Assembly (NCBI GenBank): GCA_029258375.1
Contig: JARHZA010000001.1
Span: 849,564-913,563, forward strand
DNA: 64,000 nt
From: Eubacterium sp.
Lineage (GTDB): Bacteria > Bacillota > Clostridia > Oscillospirales > Acutalibacteraceae
Direction of reading: 5' to 3'
In this document: positions 49,253 to 59,122 of the stretch, piece after piece
Position numbering within the stretch: the stretch's first letter is position 1
Layout: every line of letters begins with the position of its first letter
The notes under the pieces: model-generated
The model's database searches: none
Told to the model about the DNA's origin: nothing
The model's input: only the letters and a program-made list of their open reading frames with translations
Position numbers and translations under genes: made by a program

Positions 49253-51673
49253 TTATTTGTTTTTATTTGTTTTTTTGGAAGCTAATTTATCGGTTCTTAG
49301 TTTTGAAGCAAAAGCTTCTTTTTCTGCTTCAAGTCTTTTTGCTTCCTCCTGTTCTTTTCTTAAATGCTCTTCAGCATTTTTCTTTGCCTTGTCATACATT
49401 GCTGCTATTTCATCATAATGTTTATAGTTTTCTTCTTGAACAATAAGTTTCTTAGCATCAGTATATGGTTTTGCAAGGCGAGTATAAACTGAATTCTTTT
49501 CTGTTGCATCTTTAATTTTTAATGAAACAATTTTCTTTTCTGCTTTTAATTCTTTTATAGATTCCTTAATATTTGCAATCTGTTCTTTATTGTGAGATTT
49601 CTTTGCTTCATGAATTTTAATATAAGCTTTACGAATACCTTCATCAATAATATCTTCTTTTTCAAACAATGATTCAAAAATTGATGTATCAAACTGTTCA
49701 ATTTTACCACCATGCTTATTTACTATTATATTCTTGGTAGAACGACGAAGTTTAGCAAGTTTGATTGCATTTTTTCTAATTTCTTTTTCAGTTTCTGTGT
49801 TTTTAGGAAGTTTACGAGCATTATCAATTTCGTCATCAGAAACGTGAGTAAGACCTTCGATGCCTGCATTATATACTTTTTTTGCGCTTTCAAATTGAGC
49901 AATTATAACAGGATTATCAAATTTATTAAGTTCATCAACAACAATTTTAGATATATCTATATTTTGATTATATTCACGTGCTTCTCGTACGGCTTTTCTT
50001 AATTCTTTACCTTTAATACCACCAAGTCTTTCTTTTGTTGCTTTTCTTGACTCGTCAATTTTTTCTTTTGTTGCAAATTCTTTTGCTTCGTTGATAATAT
50101 CTATTGCTTCAACAAGATCTTTGTCAGCAAGAGCGTTGTTGCCATAGTCTTCAAATAAGGCACGTATTTTAAGAACTTTTATCATACCTCTTTGTTTAAC
50201 TTCACTAAGGTCGTAGAAGAAATAAGGGATAACATTCATAATTGCACCAATGACTGAAAGCAGTATAAGTGCAAACATTACTTTGTCAAAAATGCTATCT
50301 ATGTAAAGAACATCGTAAAGTGTTAATTCACGAGCTTGTTTTCCCAAATCATTCATTGCTTGAATAATCATTGGTTTACTTTCGTTAAATACTTGTGTGT
50401 TAATGCCACATGTTTTATATACTGCTGGAAGCACACCACTCATAACAAGTGTTATTACGCTACCAATAAGACCGATTGTAGAGAACATTCCGTCAATTCT
50501 TTCTCCACTTATATATTGTTGATAGTCACGAATATCACCATTAAGACTTGGATTAAGAATATGAGCGAAAGAACCAACAAGAGCATTCATAAATAAACAA
50601 GCAAGAACCATCCAAATCATATTTTTAGGATGTGTAGAAATAATTGGATACATCAAAGCTATAAATACAATATTTAAAATGTTTGTAACAACAAGTATTT
50701 TCTTTTTGCCATATTTTCTAATTGCAAGTGGTGCAAATAACATACCCCAAAATGATGCGTTACCGTATATTAAACCTATAATAACAAAAACTTCTGGTGT
50801 GCAGGCATTTTTATACTCATAAAGCCAGTTAAGTATTACACTGTAAGAACCCTCAAGAAATCCGAGCCATCCAGCAAAAGAAATAATCCAAAAGTATTTG
50901 TTCTTTGCTACTGCTCTTAAAGCATCCATAAATTTAATTTGTACGGCGTGTGTCTTTGCTTGAACAATTTTTTCTTGAGTGTTAGCATAAACGATAACAG
51001 ATAAAAGTATACCTATTATGCTATAAATAGGAAATAAAACACGATATAGTTTAATGTCTGCAATAGAACCATTTGTAATATACTTAGCTGCAATTGGTGT
51101 AATTGCGTTTGTTATTGTTGGTGCAATGGAATATACAATTGCTTTAACAGATGACGCGTCACTGCGTTCAACTGTATTTGGAGACAATACAAGTATAAGA
51201 TTTTCGTAAGCATCGAAGAAGAACATATAAAAGAATTGAAAACAGATATTAAAGAATAAAACTATGCCGGCTTTAATGATTTCAGATTCTATATGTTCAT
51301 AAGGGACCATTATAAAAGCTATTGCAAGTATACAAGTAGGTATACCCATAGTCATCAAATATGGTCTATATTTACCTTTTTTATTTCGTGTGTTATCAAT
51401 TATATGAGCTCTAATAGCGGTTGAAGGAAAACCTGAAATTATAGAAATAATATAAATTACATAAAGGATTTCAGGACTGATACCAATTACGTTTCCTATA
51501 ATGAAACTATTAACAGCTATAGATAATTGCTGAATAACGGTGATGATTAAATGTGCACCAATACCACCAAATGCGTACGCTGCAATTTCTTTGTAAGGCA
51601 TATATCTGCCTAAAGGCGGATGATTCCAATAAAGTTTTGCATCTGATGCAATTTGTTTGATTTTTTGCTTCAC
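49253..51673 (-). CDS. GPH/MFS-type sugar transporter with about 300-aa charged C-terminal extension
   Basis: Twelve-TM-like N-terminal portion with GPH-like N-terminus; then a long lysine/glutamate-rich coiled-coil tail; divergent from the GH35 gene. Confidence 0.82.
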   Translation of the reverse strand: MKQKIKQIASDAKLYWNHPPLGRYMPYKEIAAYAFGGIGAHLIITVIQQLSIAVNSFIIGNVIGISPEILYVIYIISIISGFPSTAIRAHIIDNTRNKKGKYRPYLMTMGIPTCILAIAFIMVPYEHIESEIIKAGIVLFFNICFQFFYMFFFDAYENLILVLSPNTVERSDASSVKAIVYSIAPTITNAITPIAAKYITNGSIADIKLYRVLFPIYSIIGILLSVIVYANTQEKIVQAKTHAVQIKFMDALRAVAKNKYFWIISFAGWLGFLEGSYSVILNWLYEYKNACTPEVFVIIGLIYGNASFWGMLFAPLAIRKYGKKKILVVTNILNIVFIALMYPIISTHPKNMIWMVLACLFMNALVGSFAHILNPSLNGDIRDYQQYISGERIDGMFSTIGLIGSVITLVMSGVLPAVYKTCGINTQVFNESKPMIIQAMNDLGKQARELTLYDVLYIDSIFDKVMFALILLSVIGAIMNVIPYFFYDLSEVKQRGMIKVLKIRALFEDYGNNALADKDLVEAIDIINEAKEFATKEKIDESRKATKERLGGIKGKELRKAVREAREYNQNIDISKIVVDELNKFDNPVIIAQFESAKKVYNAGIEGLTHVSDDEIDNARKLPKNTETEKEIRKNAIKLAKLRRSTKNIIVNKHGGKIEQFDTSIFESLFEKEDIIDEGIRKAYIKIHEAKKSHNKEQIANIKESIKELKAEKKIVSLKIKDATEKNSVYTRLAKPYTDAKKLIVQEENYKHYDEIAAMYDKAKKNAEEHLRKEQEEAKRLEAEKEAFASKLRTDKLASKKTNKNK

Positions 51674-51903
51674 GATATTCCTCCTAAATTTTGTTCATAA
51701 TTTGTAATATACTATAAATTGTATAAAAGGTCAATATTAAATTGTATAAAATAAACATAATTATATGACATGATGATATAAAATTGTTTATAATGTTCAT
51801 ATTGGCAGATTGAATATTTTGATTTATTATGTTACTATTCTGTTTAATAAAGTAAAAGTTCTATAAGTGATACACTTTAAAATTTATATAAGTAGGGGCA
51901 ATT

Positions 51904-54024
51904 ATGAATATAAAAATAAAAGCTGAAACTAATCCAATATTTAATTCAAATTTTAATTATGGAAATATAAAAAGTAAGTATGGCATTGAGTCATTATATT
52001 TTACTAAAAATGAAAAACCATATATGATTGTTGCTGGAGAATTACATTTTAGCAGAGTTCCAAGAGAAAGTTGGAGACGTGAATTACTCAAAATGAAAGA
52101 GTGTGGTTTAAATACAGTATCTACATATGTATTTTGGAATTTTCATGAAGAAGAAAAAGGCGCATTTGATTTTTATGGAAATAAAGATGTTAAAGAATTC
52201 TTGAAAATATGTAAAGAAATTGATATGCCTTGTATTTTACGTATTGGACCATGGTGTCACGGTGAAGTTGTTAGAGGTGGATTTCCAAAGCGTATAAATA
52301 GAATGACAAGAAAACGAACTAACAATCCAATTTATTTAAAAGAAGTTGAAGACTTTTGGAACAGACTTTATGAAGAAGTTAAAGAATATTTAGATGGCGA
52401 AACAGTTTTAGCAATTCAAATTGAAAATGAATATAGCGGTCAAATAGACCATATAAAAACACTTAAAAAATTAGCAGAAAAAATTGGATATAAAGCGCCA
52501 TTTTTTACAATGACTTTATGGCCAAGTAACAAGCCTGATAATGAACTTTTGCCATTAGTAGGTGGTTACCCAGATGAGCCATGGAGTGGTAAAAGAAGAA
52601 AAACAGAACCTTCAAATAGATTCGCAATTACTCCTTTAAGATCTGATACACTTATAGGAACAGATTTGATAAAGAATCAAGTTAAATCTGATAACAATAT
52701 ATTAAAAACAATTCCATTTGCGTCTTGCGAAACAGGACCAGGTAATCAGGTCACAAATCTTCGAAGACCGTTTATTAGTGAAAAAGATGGCTATGGTGTT
52801 TGTTTTGCTAAATTTGCAGCAGGCTGTAACTGGCTTGGATACTATATGTTTCATGGTGGCCGTAATCCATCTGGTCAACTAATGCAAGAAAGCAGAAAAA
52901 CTTTTTATCCCAATGACTGTCCTATTATAGATTATGATTTTCAAGCACCAATTAGCCGATATGGCGAATGTAGATCACATGGTGACTTGTTACGTTTAAT
53001 GCATATGTTTACAAAATATTTTGATTCTAACATTGTCACTAAAAATGCATATTTTCCTAAGTGGAATTCATTAAATCCAAAAGATATTTCATTTTTAAAA
53101 TGTTCGGTTAGAATGAATGAAGAAATGAGCGGTTACTTCTTTGTATCTACTTATGAAAAGAATCTAAAATACAATGATTTTGAAAATGTAAATGTTGTTA
53201 TAGAAACAGAAAATAAATCTATTAAATTGCCAGAGGTTGATATAAAAGCAGGCTCTATGTTTTTTTATCCTTTTAATATTGATATAGAAGATATTCATTT
53301 TGATTATATAACTGCACAACCAATAGCAAAATTAAACGTTAATGGAAGAACAACTTGTTATTTTGTTGAATGTGAAGGTGTTTTACCAAAATATTCAGTT
53401 AACGGTGTTGAAAAAGAGTTAGACATAAACATTGATGGACAATGTTTGGAAAATAGTAAAATTAAATTAGTTGTTTTACCTATTGAAAAAGCAAAAGAAT
53501 TACACATAGTAAATAATCAAGTAGTTTTTTCCAAAGGAACTGTTTATGTTGATGATAATATTATTTATTGTGAGACAACAGAAGGGTATTTGAATAGTCA
53601 AATAATCAAAGAAATTGATGTTAAAAATGAAATTTCTTTTGAAAAGTGCGATAAAACATCTCTCCCACATAATAGTTATTTATTTTCACATAGTAAAAAG
53701 CAGTATTATTCTTTAAAAGTTCCATCAAGTCTTTTAGATGATAATTTTGATGTTGAATTAAAATTTAATTTTTCTGGTCTTAATCTACAAGTTTTTAGTG
53801 GAAAAACTATTGTAAATGACTATTTTAATATTGATGGAAATTTTGTTATGAGGTTAAGAGAATACAAAGAATATATAGAAAATGGTGAACTTATATTTAA
53901 GACGTCAGATAGAACAAATTTTGGTGCTGGACACGTATATCAAGAAATTGTACCTGAAAAAAGAGTTAATAATCTAACACTTGAATCGGCAAAAGTGGTA
54001 AACTTAGTGAGTGAAGATGTGTGA
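51904..54024 (+). CDS. GH35-type beta-galactosidase family glycosyl hydrolase
   Basis: YMIVAGELHFSRVPRESWRRELLKMKECGLNTVSTYVFWNFHEEEKGAFDFYG; VLAIQIENEYSG. Confidence 0.93.
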   Translation: MNIKIKAETNPIFNSNFNYGNIKSKYGIESLYFTKNEKPYMIVAGELHFSRVPRESWRRELLKMKECGLNTVSTYVFWNFHEEEKGAFDFYGNKDVKEFLKICKEIDMPCILRIGPWCHGEVVRGGFPKRINRMTRKRTNNPIYLKEVEDFWNRLYEEVKEYLDGETVLAIQIENEYSGQIDHIKTLKKLAEKIGYKAPFFTMTLWPSNKPDNELLPLVGGYPDEPWSGKRRKTEPSNRFAITPLRSDTLIGTDLIKNQVKSDNNILKTIPFASCETGPGNQVTNLRRPFISEKDGYGVCFAKFAAGCNWLGYYMFHGGRNPSGQLMQESRKTFYPNDCPIIDYDFQAPISRYGECRSHGDLLRLMHMFTKYFDSNIVTKNAYFPKWNSLNPKDISFLKCSVRMNEEMSGYFFVSTYEKNLKYNDFENVNVVIETENKSIKLPEVDIKAGSMFFYPFNIDIEDIHFDYITAQPIAKLNVNGRTTCYFVECEGVLPKYSVNGVEKELDINIDGQCLENSKIKLVVLPIEKAKELHIVNNQVVFSKGTVYVDDNIIYCETTEGYLNSQIIKEIDVKNEISFEKCDKTSLPHNSYLFSHSKKQYYSLKVPSSLLDDNFDVELKFNFSGLNLQVFSGKTIVNDYFNIDGNFVMRLREYKEYIENGELIFKTSDRTNFGAGHVYQEIVPEKRVNNLTLESAKVVNLVSEDV

Positions 54025-54458
54025 TAATAAAAATGAATCAAGATTTAAAAAACGCTATAAATATTTTAAATAATGAAAATCTTACCTGTGTTTTATGCCA
54101 TAGTAATATTATTTATAAAAGCAGTGAAAAAGGTATTTTGCCTATTTATAAATATATATCACTCGGTTATGATTTAAATAATTTTGCAGTAGCTGATAAA
54201 GTAGTCGGTAAAGCTGTAGCGATGTTATTCGTTTTTGCTGGTATAAAAGAAGTTTATACAACTGTAATAAGTGATGTCGCTTATGAAGTCCTAAAAAACA
54301 ATTGCATAGAGGTTAATTACGAAATAAAAACAGACATGATTGTTAACAGAGTTGGTAATGATATGTGCCCTATGGAAAAAGCTGTTGTTTCAATTGATGA
54401 TCCAAGAGATGCCTATGAAAATATCGGAAGAACATTGTATAAAATGTCTTTAATTTAA
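54021..54458 (+). CDS. DUF1893-like protein
   Basis: VLCHSNIIYKSSEKGILPIYKYI...VVGKAVAMLFVFAGIKEVYTTVISDVAYEVL; overlaps the end of the GH35 gene. Confidence 0.75.
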   Translation: MIIKMNQDLKNAINILNNENLTCVLCHSNIIYKSSEKGILPIYKYISLGYDLNNFAVADKVVGKAVAMLFVFAGIKEVYTTVISDVAYEVLKNNCIEVNYEIKTDMIVNRVGNDMCPMEKAVVSIDDPRDAYENIGRTLYKMSLI

Positions 54459-54622
54459 AATTTATATTGTTACTAAAAAAGTGGAGAATTATTCTTCACT
54501 TTTTTGTTATATCAATTTTAGTTTGTTTAAATAATACTAATATGCTTGCAATGAATCTATTTAGTGTTATAATCTATTCGATATTTTAAAATAATTTATT
54601 TATAATGATAGGATACAAATAT

Positions 54623-55459
54623 ATGGCAAGAGAACTAACTTATAATCAAAAAGTTGAAAGAAGTATTATAAAAACATATAGAAAGTCAATTTGGAATCCA
54701 TTTGTTGAGGCGTGTAAAAATTATGAACTGGTAAATGATGGCGATAAAATAGCTGTTTGCATTAGTGGTGGAAAAGATTCTGTGTTAATGGCAAAATGTC
54801 TTCAACAATTAAAAAGAGTATCAAACACAGATTTCGATTTGAAATTTATTTGTATGGATCCAGGATACAACGAAAAAAATCGTAAAATGATAGAAGAAAA
54901 TTGCCAAAAACTTGAAATACCAGTTGAATTTTTTGAATCAGATATTTTTTCTGTAACAGAAGTTGTAGGTGGTAGCCCTTGTTATCTTTGTGCAAGAATG
55001 AGAAGAGGTCATCTTTATGCAAAAGCAAAGGAACTCGATTGCAACAAAATTGCACTTGGACATCATTTGTCTGATGTTATAGAAACAACAGTTTTGGGAA
55101 TGTTTTATGGTGCACAACTTCAAGCAATGTTACCTAAATTGCATTCAACTAACTTTGAAGACATGGAACTTATTAGACCTCTATTTTGTGTTAATGAAGA
55201 TGCAATATTAAAATGGAGAGACTATAATGATTTAACATTTATTCAATGTGCTTGTCGTTTTGTTGATGAATATAGTAATTCAGAAGATGGAATAGGTAAG
55301 TCTAAAAGGCAAGAAATTAAATTACTTATAAAAGAATTGAAAAAAGTTAATCCAGACATAGAATCAAATATATTCAATTCAATTCATAATGTAAAACTTG
55401 ATACATTTATAAGCTATAAAAAAAATGGTGTAGAACATAGTTTTTTAGAAGAATTTTAG
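54623..55459 (+). CDS. TtcA-like PP-loop ATPase (tRNA thiolation)
   Basis: CISGGKDSVLMAKCL; SPCYLCARMRRGHLY; LGHHLSDVIETTVLGMFYG. Confidence 0.9.
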   Translation: MARELTYNQKVERSIIKTYRKSIWNPFVEACKNYELVNDGDKIAVCISGGKDSVLMAKCLQQLKRVSNTDFDLKFICMDPGYNEKNRKMIEENCQKLEIPVEFFESDIFSVTEVVGGSPCYLCARMRRGHLYAKAKELDCNKIALGHHLSDVIETTVLGMFYGAQLQAMLPKLHSTNFEDMELIRPLFCVNEDAILKWRDYNDLTFIQCACRFVDEYSNSEDGIGKSKRQEIKLLIKELKKVNPDIESNIFNSIHNVKLDTFISYKKNGVEHSFLEEF

Positions 55460-55482
55460 TATAAAATTATTACTGGAGAGAT

Positions 55483-57216
55483 ATGAAAAGTTTACTTGTA
55501 TACTTAAAAAATTACAAATGTGAATCTGTTTTTGCTCCATTATTCAAAATGTTAGAGGCTTTATTTGAACTTATTGTTCCACTTGTAATTGCATCTATTA
55601 TTGATATTGGTATAGCTAATAAGGATTTAAAATATATAATAAAGCGTTGCTTGTTACTTGTGCTTTTTGCCGTTATTGGTCTAACAGTTTCCATTACAGC
55701 TCAATTTTTTGCTGCAAAGGCTGCAACGGGTTTTTCAAAGGAATTAAAGCATAGTCTTTTTGCTAAAATCCAAACATTATCATTTACAGAACTTGATAAA
55801 ATTGGGACTTCAAGTTTAATTACAAGACTTACTGCAGATGTAAACCAAATTCAAAATGGGGTAAATATAGGATTAAGACTTTTGCTTAGAAGTCCATTTA
55901 TAGTGATTGGTGCTATGATAATGGCTTATTCTGTTGATAGAAAAAGTTCAGTTATATTTATCGTAATTACTATACTTTTATCAGTGGTTATTTTTGGAAT
56001 TATTGCATACACAATTCCTAAATACAAAAGTGTTCAAAATAACCTTGATATACTTACTCTTAAAACAAGAGAGAATTTAAATGGCACAAGAGTTATAAGA
56101 GCGTTTACTGAAGAAAAAAATGAAGTTGATGATTTTAAAAATAAAAACGATTTTTTAACTGGTATTCAAAAAAGTGTTGGCAAAATATCAGCCTTAATGA
56201 ATCCTTTAACTTACGTTATCTTAAATATAGGTATAGTTTTGGTTATTTATTTGGGTGGAATTGAAGTAAATGTAGGTAATTTAAGTCAAGGAGAAGTTGT
56301 AGCACTATATAACTATATGAGTCAAATTCTTGGAGAACTTCTTCAGCTTGCAACACTAATTATTTCAGTAACAAAAATTTTTCCATCAGCATCAAGAGTA
56401 GAGTATGTATTCAAAATAGAAAATTCACAAAAAAATAATAAATCATCAATTAAAAAACAGTCAAAACAAACTGATAATGAGGTGGATTTTGTTAATGTTT
56501 CTTTTAAGTATGATGGGGATTCAGAAGATTCATTAACGAATATTAACTTTAGTGCTAAAAAAGGCGAAATAATTGGAATAATTGGTGGAACTGGTAGCGG
56601 TAAAACAAGTTTAGTTTCTTTAATTCCACGTTTTTATAATGTTACAAATGGTTCGGTTTTATTAAATGGTATTGATGTTAATTTGTACAGTAAAGACGAA
56701 CTTATTAGTAAAATAGGATTTGTATTTCAAAATTCAGTTTTATTTAAAGGTAGTTTAAGAGAAAATCTTAAATGGGGAAATAATAATGCATCTGATGAAA
56801 ATATGAAGAATGCATTAGTCAAAGCTCAAATTTATAATGAAATGATGCAAAAAAATGGGCTCGATACAGAAATCGAACAAAATGGTTCTAATTTGTCAGG
56901 TGGTCAAAAACAAAGAATATCAATTGCAAGAGCTCTTGTAAAAAAACCTGAAATATTAGTTTTTGATGACAGTTTTTCCGCTCTTGATTTGGCAACAGAA
57001 TCATCACTTTCAAATGAAATTTATAATCTTAAATACAAACCAACTGTTTTTATAGTTAGTCAACGTGCAAATTCAGTTATAAAAGCAGATAAAATAATTG
57101 TGCTTGATGACGGAATTATGGTTGGAATTGGAAAACATAATGATCTCTTAAAAACTTGTGAAGTGTATAAAGAAATCTACGAATCACAGTTTCAAAAGGA
57201 GGTAAATTATGAATAA
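55483..57216 (+). CDS. ABC exporter, permease-ATPase fusion
   Basis: GGTGSGKTSLVSLIPRFY; LSGGQKQRISIARALVKKPEILVFDDSFSALD. Confidence 0.95.
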   Translation: MKSLLVYLKNYKCESVFAPLFKMLEALFELIVPLVIASIIDIGIANKDLKYIIKRCLLLVLFAVIGLTVSITAQFFAAKAATGFSKELKHSLFAKIQTLSFTELDKIGTSSLITRLTADVNQIQNGVNIGLRLLLRSPFIVIGAMIMAYSVDRKSSVIFIVITILLSVVIFGIIAYTIPKYKSVQNNLDILTLKTRENLNGTRVIRAFTEEKNEVDDFKNKNDFLTGIQKSVGKISALMNPLTYVILNIGIVLVIYLGGIEVNVGNLSQGEVVALYNYMSQILGELLQLATLIISVTKIFPSASRVEYVFKIENSQKNNKSSIKKQSKQTDNEVDFVNVSFKYDGDSEDSLTNINFSAKKGEIIGIIGGTGSGKTSLVSLIPRFYNVTNGSVLLNGIDVNLYSKDELISKIGFVFQNSVLFKGSLRENLKWGNNNASDENMKNALVKAQIYNEMMQKNGLDTEIEQNGSNLSGGQKQRISIARALVKKPEILVFDDSFSALDLATESSLSNEIYNLKYKPTVFIVSQRANSVIKADKIIVLDDGIMVGIGKHNDLLKTCEVYKEIYESQFQKEVNYE

Positions 57217-58957
57217 AGAAAGAACAATTACTTTAAAAAAAGTGTTGTTGTACATTGGTGCTTACAAGTACTATCTTGTGTTTTCAATATTATTATCAAT
57301 TATCTCTACTGCCTTAGTTCTTTATATTCCTATACTAGTTGGTAATGCTATTGATTTTATTATATCAAAAGGAAATGTTGATTTTGTAATTATAAAAGAT
57401 ATACTCATACAAATTGTGATAATTGCCGTTATAACTGCGTTATTGCAATGGCTAATGAATGTTGTTAATAACAAAATATCTTTTAACGTTGTAAGGGATA
57501 TGAGAAATAAAGCGTTTAACAAGATTCAAAAATTGCCATTATCCTATATTGATTCTCTTTCTAACGGAGATATTGTTAGTAGAGTAATAAGTGATGCAGA
57601 CCAACTTTCAGATGGTTTGATTCTTGGGTTTACCCAGTTATTTAAAGGGATAGTTACTATTATTGGAACTCTTTGCTTTATGCTATATATTAACGTTGGC
57701 ATAACAATTGTAGTGGTAGTTTTAACTCCGTTATCATTTTTAATAGCAAAATTTGTTGCAAAAAAAACATTTAATATGTTTAAAATCCAAAGTGAAATAC
57801 GAGCAGAACAAACATCATTTATAGATGAAATGATTTCAAATCAAAAAGTTATTGAAGCATATGGCCATGAAAAAGGCAATATCGAACAATTTGATGATAT
57901 AAATGAAAGGTTATCAAAAGCTTCATTAACTGCAATTTTTTACTCTTCAATAACTAATCCAGCAACCAGATTTGTAAATAGTATTGTTTATTCCGCAGTT
58001 GCTTTATTTGGTGCAATAATGGCATTAAACGGTAATATATCTGTAGGAATATTATCTTCTTTTCTTGCATATGCAACACAATATACAAAACCATTTAATG
58101 AAATAAGTGGCGTTGTAACCGAACTTCAAAATGCCCTTGCTTGCGCTAATCGACTAATAGAGTTAATTGAACTTAAAGAAGTTGATGATAAAAATGAAAA
58201 TGGTTTGTCTAAAAACGATTTAAAAGGCAACTTTTCTCTTCAGAACGTATCATTCAGTTATAATAATAATGATTTTATTAAAAATTTATCTATTGATGTT
58301 CAAGCAGGAATGAAAGTTGCAATTGTTGGTCATACTGGTTGTGGAAAAACTACTTTAATAAATCTTTTAATGAAGTTTTATAATATAGATAATGGAAAAA
58401 TATTTGTTGATAATACTGATTATAATGAATTCAATATTAAATTTTTAAGAAATAACATAGGTATGGTCCTTCAAGATACTTGGCTTAAAAGTGGAACTAT
58501 TTTTGAAAATATAGCTTTAGGCAAACCTAATGCAACTAAGGAAGAAGTCATTGATGCTGCAAAACGTTCTTATGCTCATTCGTTTATAAAAAGACTTCCT
58601 AATGGATATGATACTTATATTTCTTCTGATAGCACAAATTTATCGGGTGGTCAAAAGCAATTACTTTGTATTTCAAGACTAATGCTATCAAGTCCAAATA
58701 TTTTAATTCTTGATGAAGCAACTTCAAATATTGATACAAGAACAGAAATAAAAATACAAAAAGCATTTTCTAATTTAATGCAAGGTAAAACAACATTTAT
58801 CGTTGCGCATAGGCTGTCAACTATTAGAAATGCAGATTTAATTTTAGTGATGGATAACGGTAGCATAGTTGAAAGAGGAACTCATTTAGAGTTAATAGAA
58901 AGAAAAGGTTTTTATTATAATCTTTATAATAGTCAGTTTAAAAATATAATTGAATAG
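57209..58957 (+). CDS. ABC exporter, permease-ATPase fusion (partner)
   Basis: GHTGCGKTTLINLLMKFY; LSGGQKQLLCISRLMLSSPNILILDEATSNID. Confidence 0.95.
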   Translation: MNKERTITLKKVLLYIGAYKYYLVFSILLSIISTALVLYIPILVGNAIDFIISKGNVDFVIIKDILIQIVIIAVITALLQWLMNVVNNKISFNVVRDMRNKAFNKIQKLPLSYIDSLSNGDIVSRVISDADQLSDGLILGFTQLFKGIVTIIGTLCFMLYINVGITIVVVVLTPLSFLIAKFVAKKTFNMFKIQSEIRAEQTSFIDEMISNQKVIEAYGHEKGNIEQFDDINERLSKASLTAIFYSSITNPATRFVNSIVYSAVALFGAIMALNGNISVGILSSFLAYATQYTKPFNEISGVVTELQNALACANRLIELIELKEVDDKNENGLSKNDLKGNFSLQNVSFSYNNNDFIKNLSIDVQAGMKVAIVGHTGCGKTTLINLLMKFYNIDNGKIFVDNTDYNEFNIKFLRNNIGMVLQDTWLKSGTIFENIALGKPNATKEEVIDAAKRSYAHSFIKRLPNGYDTYISSDSTNLSGGQKQLLCISRLMLSSPNILILDEATSNIDTRTEIKIQKAFSNLMQGKTTFIVAHRLSTIRNADLILVMDNGSIVERGTHLELIERKGFYYNLYNSQFKNIIE

Positions 58958-59122
58958 TATATTTTATTGGTTGTATTGTTTATACAACCAATTTTTTTAC
59001 GATTATCAAATAATATTGATTTCAATATGTATAAATTCAACAAATAAAGTTATATATTATGTTAATTGAAGATTATTTTAATAAATGTTATAATTTAATC
59101 ATTAACTAAAAGGAGAAAAGTC

